A DNA stretch of 64,000 nt from the NCBI RefSeq assembly GCF_021044885.1, contig NZ_JAJNOD010000002.1, positions 62,001 through 126,000 on the forward strand, in the 5' to 3' direction. Of the stretch, positions 16,414 to 24,869 are shown piece by piece. Source of the stretch: Microbacterium nymphoidis (GTDB lineage Bacteria; Actinomycetota; Actinomycetes; Actinomycetales; Microbacteriaceae). The notes below the pieces were generated by a model. The model was not told where the DNA came from. It worked only from the letters and a program-made list of their open reading frames with translations, and made no database searches. Position 1 is the stretch's first letter; each line of letters begins with the position of its first letter. The translations under genes were made by a program, and so were the position numbers.

Positions 16414-17061
16414 ATGACCGATTCGATCCGGGTCGTGCTCGTGGACGATCAGGCGCTGTTCCGTGCCGGCATCCGCATGCTGGCCGATTCGCAGCCGGAC
16501 ATCGACGTGGTGGGCGAGGCCGGGGACGGGCGCGAGGCGCTCGACGTCGTGGCGCGCACCCGTCCGGATGTGGTCCTGATGGATATCCGCATGCCCGTGA
16601 TGGATGGGCTCACCGCCACCGCGGAGATCCTGCGCACGCCGGATGCACCGCGTGTGGTGATGCTCACCACGTTCGATCTGGACGAGGCCGCCGCCCGGGC
16701 CATCCAGCAGGGCGCGAGCGGGTTCCTGCTCAAGGACACCGAACCCGAGGCACTGCTGGCTGCCATCCGCACCGTCCACTCCGGCTCGGCCGTCATCGCC
16801 GCCGCCGCGACCCAGGATCTGTTCGCCCACTTCACCAGCCCGCAGACGATGCCGCTCCCCGCCGAGTACGAGACGCTCACCGAACGCGAGCGGGAGATCT
16901 TCGCGCTCGCGGCCCGCGGCCTCAGCAACGCCGAGATCGCGGCGCGGGAGTTCCTCTCCGAAGCCACCGTGAAGACGCACATCAGTCGCATCCTCACCAA
17001 GCTCGGCCTGCGCGACCGCGTGCAGCTCGTGGTCTTCGCCTTCGAACACGGCCTCGCCTGA
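16414..17061 (+). CDS. LuxR/NarL-family response regulator
   Basis: Response regulator of 215 aa. The receiver domain has the acidic pair VDDQ near residue 11, phosphoacceptor Asp57 in VLMDIRMPVMDGL, and the switch region LTTFD. The C-terminal LuxR helix-turn-helix is LTEREREIFALAARGLSNAE to about residue 212. RBS GAGGAGCG precedes the ATG. It is the partner of the kinase immediately upstream; the ABC exporter operon starting 190 bp downstream is the obvious target (inference). Confidence 0.94.
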   Translation: MTDSIRVVLVDDQALFRAGIRMLADSQPDIDVVGEAGDGREALDVVARTRPDVVLMDIRMPVMDGLTATAEILRTPDAPRVVMLTTFDLDEAAARAIQQGASGFLLKDTEPEALLAAIRTVHSGSAVIAAAATQDLFAHFTSPQTMPLPAEYETLTEREREIFALAARGLSNAEIAAREFLSEATVKTHISRILTKLGLRDRVQLVVFAFEHGLA

Positions 17062-17251
17062 TTCGCCGCACGCATTCCGTCCGCTCACCACACGGCAAAA
17101 CTCCCCTCGGTGGGCGACCATCCCCGCGTTGCGCCGTTTCTCGCCCACAGCGGAAGTCTCACGGGCGGGGATCGCGGATCATCCTCGGGATGTAGCGGGA
17201 TCGGGCGCGGGAGCGATGCGGCTGAACCGCACGGCGAACGAGGCTGGAAGC

Positions 17252-18013
17252 ATGCAGATCACGACCTCCGACCTCGGGCTCGCCGCCCGCGTCCAGCACC
17301 TTACCAAGACCTACGGTTCGGGTGAGGGCGAGGTCCGTGCGCTCGACGACGTGAGTGTCGGCGTGCGTCGCGGACAGTTCACCGCCATCATGGGCCCGTC
17401 CGGGTCCGGCAAGTCCACCCTGATGCACATCATGGCCGGTCTCGACTCACCGTCCACGGGCACCGTGTGGATCGGCGACACCGACATCACCGGCATGGGG
17501 GACACCGACCTCACGCTGCTTCGCCGTCGCCGCATCGGTTTCATCTTCCAGTCGTTCAACCTGGTGCCCACCCTGGACGTCGCGGGCAACATCCAGCTGC
17601 CCCTCGACCTCGATGGCCGCAAGCCCACGGCGGAGGAGACCGCGCGCATCGCGATGCTGGTCGACACCCTCGGGCTGCGCAGTCGCCTCACGCACCGTCC
17701 GCATCAGCTGTCGGGCGGTCAGCAGCAGCGCGTCGCCATCGCACGTGCGCTGGCCACCGCGCCCGATCTGGTGTTTGCGGACGAACCGACCGGAAACCTG
17801 GACTCCCGCACGGGGCGCGAGGTGCTGTCGCTCCTCGCCGCCGCGAGTCGCGAGCACGGCCAGTCCATCGCCATGGTCACGCACGACCCCATCGCCGCCT
17901 CGTACGCGGACCGCGTCATCTTCCTCGGTGACGGACGCATCGTCGCCGACAAGCCGCGCCAGACGCCGGAGCAGATCACCTCCTACATGCTCGCGGCCGA
18001 GGTGAACGCATGA
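17252..18013 (+). CDS. ABC exporter ATP-binding protein (MacB/LolD type)
   Basis: ATPase of 253 aa. Walker A is GPSGSGKST; the Q-loop is FIFQSFNLVPTLDV; the signature is LSGGQQQRVAIARAL; Walker B is LVFADEPTGNLDS, the NLDS ending typical of MacB/LolD/FtsE exporters. ATG 17252 has GGAAG upstream; another ATG at 17216 would add 12 residues with a poorer RBS. It overlaps the permease gene by ATGA. With the preceding two-component system it probably makes an inducible detoxification or peptide-resistance exporter. Confidence 0.9.
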   Translation: MQITTSDLGLAARVQHLTKTYGSGEGEVRALDDVSVGVRRGQFTAIMGPSGSGKSTLMHIMAGLDSPSTGTVWIGDTDITGMGDTDLTLLRRRRIGFIFQSFNLVPTLDVAGNIQLPLDLDGRKPTAEETARIAMLVDTLGLRSRLTHRPHQLSGGQQQRVAIARALATAPDLVFADEPTGNLDSRTGREVLSLLAAASREHGQSIAMVTHDPIAASYADRVIFLGDGRIVADKPRQTPEQITSYMLAAEVNA

Positions 18014-19464
18014 CCGCCGCCGTCCTCGCACCGGCGAAGAGCGCCGCGCCCTCGCTCGGCTGGCTGCGGGAGCGGGGGATGGGATCAAGCCTCCTCATCG
18101 CCGCGCTCAGCTCGGCATTCGGCGTGATCCTCGTCACCGTCACCGGCTACATCGGTGCGGTGATGATGGACAACCCGGTGCTCGGGGAGTCCGCCACCGC
18201 GATGTTCGTGGTGGTGATGCTGAGCGTGTTGCTGGTCGGCGTGGCCGTGTACGTGGCCTCCATCGTGACGGCCAACACGTTCGCCACCATCGTGGCCGGT
18301 CGTACGCGGCAGATCGCCCTGATGCGCCTGATCGGAGCATCGGCGCGATCCGAGCGCGCGGCCATCGCGCGCCAGGGTCTGGGTGTCGGTGTCATCGGTG
18401 CCGCGATCGGCCTGGTGCTCGCCACCTCCGCGGCCGCCATTGCGCTTCCCCTCGTGAACCGTGCCCTCGGCGTCGGCGAACTGCCGTTCAGCGTGCTGCA
18501 GCCGTGGATCGTCATCCCCGCCGCTGCCGTGGCTCTCACGACCTGGGCCGCCGCCTGGGTGGGCTCGCGCCGCGTGCTGACGGTGACGCCGCTGCAGGCG
18601 CTCGCCGGCTCCCAGGAGCGCACCGCGGACGATGTGCGCCGACCCGCGCGCACCGCTTCCGCCGTCTCCCTCCTGGTGCTGGGCATCGGCCTGCTGGTCG
18701 GGGGCCTGCTGTTCGGAACCTTCATCAACCCGATGGGCGTCGCCATCGCCTTCCTCGGCGGCGTTCTCTCCTTCACGGGCCTGGCGCTGGGGTCGACCTT
18801 CATCATGCCGCCGGTGCTCGCGCTGGTCGGGCGCATGTTCGGCTCCTCGCCCACCGCGAGGCTGGCGGCCGAGAACGCCATGCGCCATCCCGAGCGGTCG
18901 GCGCGCATGACGATCGGCGTGGTGATGGGCGTGACCCTGGTCACCATGTTCTCGGTGGCGAGCGAATCGGCCAAGGCGATGATGATGCGCGGCGCCGATT
19001 CGGAGATCGGCGCTCAGATCAGCCAGGTGATGGACAGCTTCGCCGCTGTGATGATGGGCCTGGTCGGCGTCTCCGCGATCATCGCGGCCGTTGGTCTCGT
19101 GAACCTGCTGACGATCGGCGTGGTGCAGCGCCGTCGGGAGCTGGGGCTGTTGCGCGCTCTCGGCTTCACGGCGAAGCAGGTGCGCCGCATGGTGCTGCTG
19201 GAGGCGGCGCACATCTCGATCGCCTCTCTCGCCACCGGCCTCGTGCTGGGGGTGGCCTACGGCTGGATCGGCGCGCAGTCGACGCTCGGCTCGCTCCCGG
19301 TCCCGCCCGAGATGACCACGCCGAACTTCATCCTGCCGACCATCCCGTGGACGCTCATGCTGGGGGTGGTGGCGGCCACTGCACTCCTGACGGTCGTCGC
19401 CTCACTCGCTCCGACACGGCTCGCCACGCGCGTGGTTCCCGTTGAGGCCCTCGCCACGGACTGA
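18010..19464 (+). CDS. FtsX-like ABC exporter permease
   Basis: Integral membrane permease of 484 aa with an N-terminal helix pair, a central block of helices (residues about 130-290) and a C-terminal FtsX core (about 330-480) with FAAVMMGLVGVSAIIAAVGLVNLL, RRRELGLLRALGFTAKQVRRMVLLEA and a last pair of helices. The RRELGLLRALG motif is the usual ATPase-coupling region. It is translationally coupled to the ATPase. The small extracellular portions suggest transport of lipids, peptides or antibiotics rather than MacB-type delivery to an outer membrane. Confidence 0.88.
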   Translation: MTAAVLAPAKSAAPSLGWLRERGMGSSLLIAALSSAFGVILVTVTGYIGAVMMDNPVLGESATAMFVVVMLSVLLVGVAVYVASIVTANTFATIVAGRTRQIALMRLIGASARSERAAIARQGLGVGVIGAAIGLVLATSAAAIALPLVNRALGVGELPFSVLQPWIVIPAAAVALTTWAAAWVGSRRVLTVTPLQALAGSQERTADDVRRPARTASAVSLLVLGIGLLVGGLLFGTFINPMGVAIAFLGGVLSFTGLALGSTFIMPPVLALVGRMFGSSPTARLAAENAMRHPERSARMTIGVVMGVTLVTMFSVASESAKAMMMRGADSEIGAQISQVMDSFAAVMMGLVGVSAIIAAVGLVNLLTIGVVQRRRELGLLRALGFTAKQVRRMVLLEAAHISIASLATGLVLGVAYGWIGAQSTLGSLPVPPEMTTPNFILPTIPWTLMLGVVAATALLTVVASLAPTRLATRVVPVEALATD

Positions 19465-19516
19465 GGAGGTGCGTCCCGCCAATCCGGTGACGTGATCGCG
19501 GCCTGAGAACCGGGCT

Positions 19517-19559
19517 CATGCGGCGACCGAGGTGCTGTGTCCTCCTCGATCGCCGCATG
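19517..19559. terminator. Hairpin after the ABC exporter operon
   Basis: Outer arms CATGCGGCGA (19517-19526) and TCGCCGCATG (19550-19559) pair perfectly, and an inner CGAGG/CCTCG pair extends the stem. It lies 53 bp after the permease stop and 60 bp before the stop of the convergent acetyltransferase gene, so it can serve both. Confidence 0.6.
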
Positions 19560-19618
19560 ACCTGTTCCGGCGCATCTCCCGGAGCCCGGCTCGGGCCTCG
19601 GGGACGGTCCGGCGTACG

Positions 19619-20146
19619 TCAGCGGACGTCGCGGATCATGCGAAGCTCCCGCAGCGATGCGCCGGCTCGTTCCTCGACCTTCTCGGCCCCGTCGAAGGCG
19701 AACCCGTTGCGTCGATAGAACGCCTGAGCGCGCGGATTGTCGTCCAGCACCCAGAGTGAGGTGGGGCGAGAGAGCGCAGATGTCACGTCCAGCAGTGCCT
19801 GCCCGACGCCCGTCCCGTAGGCGTCCGAGAGCACGTAGAGGGCGTACAGCTCGGTGTGCTCCGTGATGTCTGCGTCATCATCGCGGGAGGGGCCGATCGA
19901 GACGAATCCCACCACACGGCGGTCGTCATCCTCGGCCAGCCAGGATCGCCATGGCGCGTCCGATTCGGCCTCGGACTGCAGGATGCGCTGCCACGAGGCG
20001 GTGCGGTCCGGGACGGAGAGGCCGTCCAGCAGCTCCTGCGGCATGCGCCCCGTGTACGCCTCGCGCCAGGCGCGCACATGCACGCCGGCGAGAGCCGCCG
20101 CATCGGTGAGGACGGCCTGGCGGATGCGGAAACTCGAAGGGGTCAC
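19619..20146 (-). CDS. GNAT-family N-acetyltransferase
   Basis: Cytosolic acetyltransferase of 175 aa. The family pattern is clear: a first strand FRIRQAVLTDAAALAGVHVRAW, LYALYVLSDAYGTGVGQALL as the acetyl-CoA pyrophosphate loop (Gly-x-Gly), and LWVLDDNPRAQAFYRRNGF as the last motif. GTG at 20146 is chosen because it starts just before the first strand; the open frame runs on to 20278 into sequence without family similarity. It is divergent from the second acetyltransferase gene at 20202. The substrate is unknown. Confidence 0.85.
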   Translation of the reverse strand: MTPSSFRIRQAVLTDAAALAGVHVRAWREAYTGRMPQELLDGLSVPDRTASWQRILQSEAESDAPWRSWLAEDDDRRVVGFVSIGPSRDDDADITEHTELYALYVLSDAYGTGVGQALLDVTSALSRPTSLWVLDDNPRAQAFYRRNGFAFDGAEKVEERAGASLRELRMIRDVR

Positions 20147-20201
20147 GATGCGCCAGCGTAGCTCCGCGGCGATGTCGGAGGCCCATGCCACACTGGGGCC
20201 C

Positions 20202-20774
20202 ATGAGCATCGAGGTGCGACCAGCGGTCGTGTTCGAAGACGTTGCGGCCGTGGTCGGGCCGAAGAAACCGACGTCCAACGTGTGCTTCTGCCTGAGCTAT
20301 CGCATCGGTAACAAGGAGAACGTCTCGCTGCGCGGCGAGGCGCGGGCAGACCGGGTGAAGGAACTCTGCGCCCAGGACCCGCCGCCCGGCGTGCTGGCCT
20401 ATCTCGACGACACCCCCGTGGGGTGGGCCGCAGTGCATCCACGAGCGGGCACCAGCTTCGCCCGCAACCGGCTGATCCCGCACGTGGATGATCTCGACGT
20501 CTGGTCGCTGTGGTGTTTCCGTGTGAAGCCCGGATACCGCAAGCAGGGCGTGCTGCACGCGCTGGTGGCCGGAGCCGTGGAGCACGCGCGTGCCAGCGGT
20601 GCGGTCGCCATCGAGGGCTATCCCGTCGACAACGGCGGGAAGCCGGTGAACCTCACGATGGCCTATGTCGGCACACGCAGCCTGTTCGAGCGTGCGGGGT
20701 TCACCAAGGCCGCCGACACCGGCTCCGTTCTCGACGGCTTCCCCCGGGTGCTGATGCGGCGCTCGCTGGTCTGA
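20202..20774 (+). CDS. GNAT-family N-acetyltransferase (cysteine-containing subtype)
   Basis: Acetyltransferase of 190 aa. The acetyl-CoA loop is WSLWCFRVKPGYRKQGVLHALV, and FERAGFTKAAD is the final motif. The segment TSNVCFCLSYRIGNKEN near the N terminus is typical of a GNAT subgroup annotated in actinobacteria near stress genes. ATG at 20202 replaces a longer open frame that covers the divergent gene. The acceptor is not predictable. Confidence 0.82.
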   Translation: MSIEVRPAVVFEDVAAVVGPKKPTSNVCFCLSYRIGNKENVSLRGEARADRVKELCAQDPPPGVLAYLDDTPVGWAAVHPRAGTSFARNRLIPHVDDLDVWSLWCFRVKPGYRKQGVLHALVAGAVEHARASGAVAIEGYPVDNGGKPVNLTMAYVGTRSLFERAGFTKAADTGSVLDGFPRVLMRRSLV

Positions 20775-20858
20775 GCCCGCATCCTGGGGCGGATGGTGGG
20801 TCTTCGGGCCCGATCCGCTCATCCCTGGTCTGTCCTGTCGATACCGGGGCCGATCACG

Positions 20859-21374
20859 TCAGGCAGCCGGCGATTCCTCGGGTGCGACCTCGGGATCGAA
20901 CGCCCACGTGCGCGCCAGCCGCGTGATGCGGGCCTGGCGCAGCTGCCAGGATGCCCACAGCGTCGGCCACAGCACGGGTGCGGTCACACCGCGCACGGTG
21001 AGACGGTCGCGCCACAGCGTGCGATCCGGTCGTCCGGGAACGGGGCTCACCGCCATCTGGTGATCCCAGACGTCCAGCGACGCGAGCGGGCCCGTGAGCG
21101 GGATGCCGGAGTCGCGCAGGATGCGCACGCGCACCCCGTTCTCGTTGACTTCGCGGTCCGTCGTGTGGATCAGCTGCTTGCCGATGCCCACCGCGCCCCA
21201 CATGCGCATCTCCACGGCGGTGTCGCCGCCGTGCTCGAGCTGTGTGGGGATCGGCGTCATCGGACGCAACGCGATGAGCGGGCTGTAGAGCTCGGCGAGC
21301 ACCGCGGGAGAGTGCAGCGCGCGCCAGGCGGCGTCGGCGTCGCAGTCGATCTGGAACTTGAGCATCACGCGCAT
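20859..21374 (-). CDS. SRPBCC-superfamily (polyketide cyclase/START-like) protein
   Basis: Protein of 171 aa beginning with MRVMLKFQIDCDADAAWRALHSPAV, the usual first strand and helix of START/SRPBCC ligand-binding folds. The central part alternates strands (TAVEMRMWGAVGIGKQLI; GVRVRILRDSGIPLTG; DHQMAVSPV), and a long C-terminal helix WASWQLRQARITRLARTW follows. It probably binds a hydrophobic ligand, but no catalytic residue is evident. The start at 21374 is just after GGGAG; a longer frame to 21452 overlaps the divergent ComB-like gene. Confidence 0.65.
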   Translation of the reverse strand: MRVMLKFQIDCDADAAWRALHSPAVLAELYSPLIALRPMTPIPTQLEHGGDTAVEMRMWGAVGIGKQLIHTTDREVNENGVRVRILRDSGIPLTGPLASLDVWDHQMAVSPVPGRPDRTLWRDRLTVRGVTAPVLWPTLWASWQLRQARITRLARTWAFDPEVAPEESPAA

Positions 21375-21426
21375 GCTCCCATCCTGCCGCGGTAGCCGGG
21401 GCGTCCGCGGTGAATAGCATGGAAGG

Positions 21427-22065
21427 ATGACCTCCCCCTTCACGCAGGACACGTATCAAGTGCGCATGGACTGGGGGACTGCGGGGCTCGCCCGGCTGGC
21501 GCCCGCCGACGTGATCGTCGTGGTGGACGTCCTCCGCTTCTCCTCGGTCGTGTCCGAGCGCACCGCCGCCGGCGAGGAACTCGTGCTCGCGGATCTCGCC
21601 CCCCGGTCGCTGAACGGGGCCGCTGTCGCCGCACTCGGCGCGTCACAGCAGCACGAGCCCGTCGTCCTGATCGGAAGTCTCCGCAACGCCTCCGCCGTCG
21701 CCGATGCGATCGTCGAGCTGCAGAATCAGCGAGGTGCCCGAACTTCGGTGGCGGTGATCGCGGCGGGCGAGCTCACCTCGCGTGACGCGGACGCGCAGGT
21801 GCGATTCGCGGTGGAGGATCAGCTCGGCGCGGGCGCGATCATCGACGCTCTGAGCACCCGCGGGCTCGATCACACCTCACCGGAGGCGGCAGTCGCCGGT
21901 GAGGCATACCGCGCGCTTGGCGGTGCCGTTCGTCACCTGCTGGGTGCATCCGGATCCGGACGGGAGCTGATCGACCGGGACGAGCGCGCGGTCACCGCGG
22001 CAGCGGCCAGCGTCGACGCCGACCGGGTGGCCCCGCGGCTGCTGGACGGCATCATCCGGGGCTGA
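21427..22065 (+). CDS. 2-phosphosulfolactate phosphatase (ComB) family protein
   Basis: Protein of 212 aa with the ComB hallmark VIVVVDVLRFSSVVSERTAAG near residue 30 and a phosphate-binding stretch LIGSLRNASAVADAIVEL. In methanogens ComB makes sulfolactate for coenzyme M; actinobacteria do not make coenzyme M by that route as far as known, so the physiological substrate here is unclear. It is slightly shorter than archaeal ComB (about 230-240 aa). It converges with a membrane-anchored protein gene with a 5-bp gap. Confidence 0.78.
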   Translation: MTSPFTQDTYQVRMDWGTAGLARLAPADVIVVVDVLRFSSVVSERTAAGEELVLADLAPRSLNGAAVAALGASQQHEPVVLIGSLRNASAVADAIVELQNQRGARTSVAVIAAGELTSRDADAQVRFAVEDQLGAGAIIDALSTRGLDHTSPEAAVAGEAYRALGGAVRHLLGASGSGRELIDRDERAVTAAAASVDADRVAPRLLDGIIRG

Positions 22066-22070
22066 CGCCT

Positions 22071-23102
22071 CTATTCCTCGCGCAGCGTGGCCACGGGGTC
22101 CTCACCCGGGGGCCAGGTGATGACGGTACGGATGTACCTGCCCGAGGACTCCGCGGGGAACGAGAACTCGGGACCGGGGAAGATCCAGGTCTGCGTCTCG
22201 CCGTAGACGAAGTCATCGCGGCAGGAATTCGCGTTCTCATACCCTGCTGTGTTCACGTCCGACCCGGAGAGCGTGATCGCGGAGACGCAGTGCAATCCAT
22301 CCCGCTCCACAGCCCACAGCGCGGTGAGGCCCGAGATGGCGACCGGGATGGCGCTCCCGCTCCCATCGCCGCGTGCGGCCGCTCGCGTTCGCTCGACGAT
22401 CGCGTTCGTCTCCAGCGCCGTCATCGTCACATCCTGCCAATCGGGCTCGAGCTGAGCCGGTCGCCCTTCTTGCCAGACCGCCTGGATCGTTCCGCGTGCC
22501 GTATATGACTCTCCCGACTTCGATGTCGTCCCGAGCTCAGCGGCGCCCGCCGTCTCCGCCACGCAGCCGAGGACGTCTGCGCCGCTCGGCTGGCTCTCAT
22601 CGGGGATCGCCGCGATGACGAAACAGCGCGTCTCACCGTCCGCGGATCGCGCCTCCCAGACGACGCCTCCGAACAGCGTGCCGATGTAGAGGAGCGTGTC
22701 GGGGTCGGCCACCCGGGCGACTTCCACTCGCGCGGCGTTCAGCGTGGCGGCGATGGACTCGTCCACCGTGATCTGCGCCACGGCGTCTTCGCGTGTCTGC
22801 AGCCCGTTGTTCGCGGCCCATCCTGCGGCGAAGGTTGCCAGGAGCACAACCAGCGCGCCGACGGCCATCAGCGTGCGGGGGCGGCGCCGGGCTGAGGGGG
22901 CGTCCGCCTGCCGCCCCGGGCGCGACGCGCGAGGGGAGGGGCCGGGTTCCTGCGCGTCGAGCCGGCCGGCCGGCACGTCTGCGACCGCGGGCATCAGCTC
23001 GGCGAGTCGCCGTGCCTCGTCCGGCTCCAGGCCCGCCCCCGAGCGGCCGTATGCGGCCGCCAGCAGTCGTCGCCGTTCGTCGTCGGCAGCTTCTTCGGTC
23101 AT
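22071..23102 (-). CDS. Membrane-anchored protein of unknown function, paralogue 1
   Basis: Protein of 343 aa. A charged cytoplasmic N terminus (about 85 residues, with EARRLAELMPAVADV) is followed by one membrane helix (TLMAVGALVVLLATFAAGWAA) and an exported domain of about 230 residues. The exported part has paired cysteines (TRCFVIAAI and DVLGCVAE; GLHCVSAI and NANSCRDDF) that could form disulfides. ATG 23102 (MTEEAADDERR) is chosen over a start 9 codons upstream. It resembles the next gene upstream in plan, membrane position and first cysteine pair. No function is recognised. Confidence 0.7.
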   Translation of the reverse strand: MTEEAADDERRRLLAAAYGRSGAGLEPDEARRLAELMPAVADVPAGRLDAQEPGPSPRASRPGRQADAPSARRRPRTLMAVGALVVLLATFAAGWAANNGLQTREDAVAQITVDESIAATLNAARVEVARVADPDTLLYIGTLFGGVVWEARSADGETRCFVIAAIPDESQPSGADVLGCVAETAGAAELGTTSKSGESYTARGTIQAVWQEGRPAQLEPDWQDVTMTALETNAIVERTRAAARGDGSGSAIPVAISGLTALWAVERDGLHCVSAITLSGSDVNTAGYENANSCRDDFVYGETQTWIFPGPEFSFPAESSGRYIRTVITWPPGEDPVATLREE

Positions 23103-23132
23103 CGAGCATCCCTTCCCCCCCACGAACACCCG

Positions 23133-24218
23133 CTACGGCTCCATCACGGGAGTCATCGTGGGGTCGCCGTCGATCGGCCATTCCACACGCCAGTGCCACC
23201 CGGGCAGGACCTCACCGGTCTCGGCTTTGATCTGGACCCCCTCCGGATCGAAATCCACCGAGGTCTCGCGGATGCCGGACGAGGGGTCGCCCTGATCGTC
23301 GAGCCAATAGGTCACCGTGTGATCCCTCTTCGCAGCCACGGCCGCTCGTGCGCCGCCCGCGGTGCATGCCCAGTAGCTCGCGGTGACGGAATTGCTCTCG
23401 GTGTTGAAGACATCTGCGCCGGGCGCGATGGAGAAGTCGAGGAGCGTCGGTGGTTCCTCGCACTCGATAGCTGCCACCACTCTCTGGCGATCATCCGCGA
23501 GCTGCTGCATCGTCCCGGCACCAGGGCCGACGATGAGAGTGTCCAGGTCGCTGGCATCGACCGATGTCTGCAGTCTCGCGCGCTCACCCGCCCAGACCAC
23601 GCTCGTGGTCACGGTGACCTGTCCGCCACCTTCGGCGCTGTGCACATCCGTCTGCAAGCCGATCTCCGTGGTGTCCGCGCCCACGCACTGCGCCTCGGCC
23701 CGCGGCGCGGGCGTCGAGACGACGGGGAGAACACAGTGGTGACCGGAGCTGGGAGAGCCGGCGAAGTAGTCCATCCCGTTCAGGGCTCCCACGTAGTTCC
23801 ACGTCTCCCACCCCTGCTCTCGCGCGATGTCTTCGCCGATTCGCAGCGTCTGCGCCATCGTGCCGGGAGGGGCAGGAGCGGTCGAGCGGCCCGCGACGAA
23901 CGCCCCCGCAAGCGCCGCCACCAGAGCGAAGGCCCCGAGGGAGGTGACGATGATTCGCCCCCGGCGCGGCGGCGGATCGCTCTGCATCACCGGCCGGGCA
24001 AGCGTCGTCTCGGAGGATTCGTCGAGGCTGTCGAGGAGCTCATGCAGGTCATGCGCCCGTGCCATCGTGTCCGGCGACGGAGTTGCTGAACTGGCATCCT
24101 CCGCCCGCCGGGTCAGCACATCGAGTCGTCGCAGTTCCTCGGCGCCCAGGGCATCTCCATGACGGAACACCCGCCGTTGCAGCTCGCGCAGTTCCCGGGC
24201 ATCGTCGTCGCTGAGCAT
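23133..24218 (-). CDS. Membrane-anchored protein of unknown function, paralogue 2
   Basis: Protein of 361 aa with the same plan as its neighbour: an N-terminal cytoplasmic region rich in Arg/Glu/Leu (ELRELQRRVFRHGDALGAEELRR-like), a single helix (VTSLGAFALVAALAGAFVAG) and an exported domain with cysteine pairs (HHCVLPVV and EAQCVGADT; AIECEEP and SYWACTAGG). ATG 24218 follows in good register; longer frames upstream overlap the SprT-like gene. The pair lies in one direction with a 30-bp gap and probably forms an operon. No function is recognised; a surface sensor or binding role is conceivable. Confidence 0.7.
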   Translation of the reverse strand: MLSDDDARELRELQRRVFRHGDALGAEELRRLDVLTRRAEDASSATPSPDTMARAHDLHELLDSLDESSETTLARPVMQSDPPPRRGRIIVTSLGAFALVAALAGAFVAGRSTAPAPPGTMAQTLRIGEDIAREQGWETWNYVGALNGMDYFAGSPSSGHHCVLPVVSTPAPRAEAQCVGADTTEIGLQTDVHSAEGGGQVTVTTSVVWAGERARLQTSVDASDLDTLIVGPGAGTMQQLADDRQRVVAAIECEEPPTLLDFSIAPGADVFNTESNSVTASYWACTAGGARAAVAAKRDHTVTYWLDDQGDPSSGIRETSVDFDPEGVQIKAETGEVLPGWHWRVEWPIDGDPTMTPVMEP

Positions 24219-24255
24219 GGCCCCATCCTCGCTTACGCCGAGCCGGGATGGCGAC

Positions 24256-24744
24256 TCACCGTGGTGCCACGGCCGCCCGTCGCGTCGCCGCGGAGATCTC
24301 ACGCCGGGTCCAGGTGAAGTGGAAACGCGGGTCGTACTGCGGCGCGCACTTGACGCACGAGGCGAGCCGCGTGGGCTTGCGATGACGGTAGGCGAAGTGC
24401 CCGGCGGGGCAAACGCCGACCCACGGGGCCAGCTCGTTCGCAGTCTCACCGTGGTGGGTGGTGCCCCCGACGTATCCGAGTTCGCGCGCGACGCGCTTCC
24501 AGCGCGGCCCGTGACCGGCGTCCGGCCCAGCCAGCGCATGCGCCACCTCGTGCAGCAGCGTCTGATGGTTGGTGTCGTCGTCGTACCGGGCGGCGAGGTA
24601 GCGGGAAACCGAGATGCGCTTGCGGTTGTAGTCGCAGAGTCCCGCACGACGCTTCGCGTTGTCGAAAGCGAAGGACCAGGACGGATCCAGATGGATGCGG
24701 ATGAGCGCGTTCGCCCAGATCTCCACGCGTCCCAGCTCCGACAT
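24256..24744 (-). CDS. SprT-like zinc metalloprotein
   Basis: Protein of 162 aa. The metallopeptidase motif is LLHEVAHALAG (HExxH) with HGPRWKRVARELG downstream, the spacing seen in SprT-like proteases. A zinc-ribbon follows with CPAGH and CVKC. RBS-supported ATG 24744 (MSELGRVE) is preferred to one 10 codons upstream. Related proteins process DNA-protein crosslinks in eukaryotes; the bacterial role is not established. It starts 126 bp from the divergent sugar kinase gene. Confidence 0.82.
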   Translation of the reverse strand: MSELGRVEIWANALIRIHLDPSWSFAFDNAKRRAGLCDYNRKRISVSRYLAARYDDDTNHQTLLHEVAHALAGPDAGHGPRWKRVARELGYVGGTTHHGETANELAPWVGVCPAGHFAYRHRKPTRLASCVKCAPQYDPRFHFTWTRREISAATRRAAVAPR

Positions 24745-24869
24745 GCTCTTCAGCCTACGTCCGGCGTCCGACATCCGGATCGGCCCCGCCCGACGGTGTT
24801 CCCCGCGGGGGCGCCCAGTGCCCGCTGGCTAGACTGACTGCAACCCCACCCGCCTGATGAGAGCAGAGC

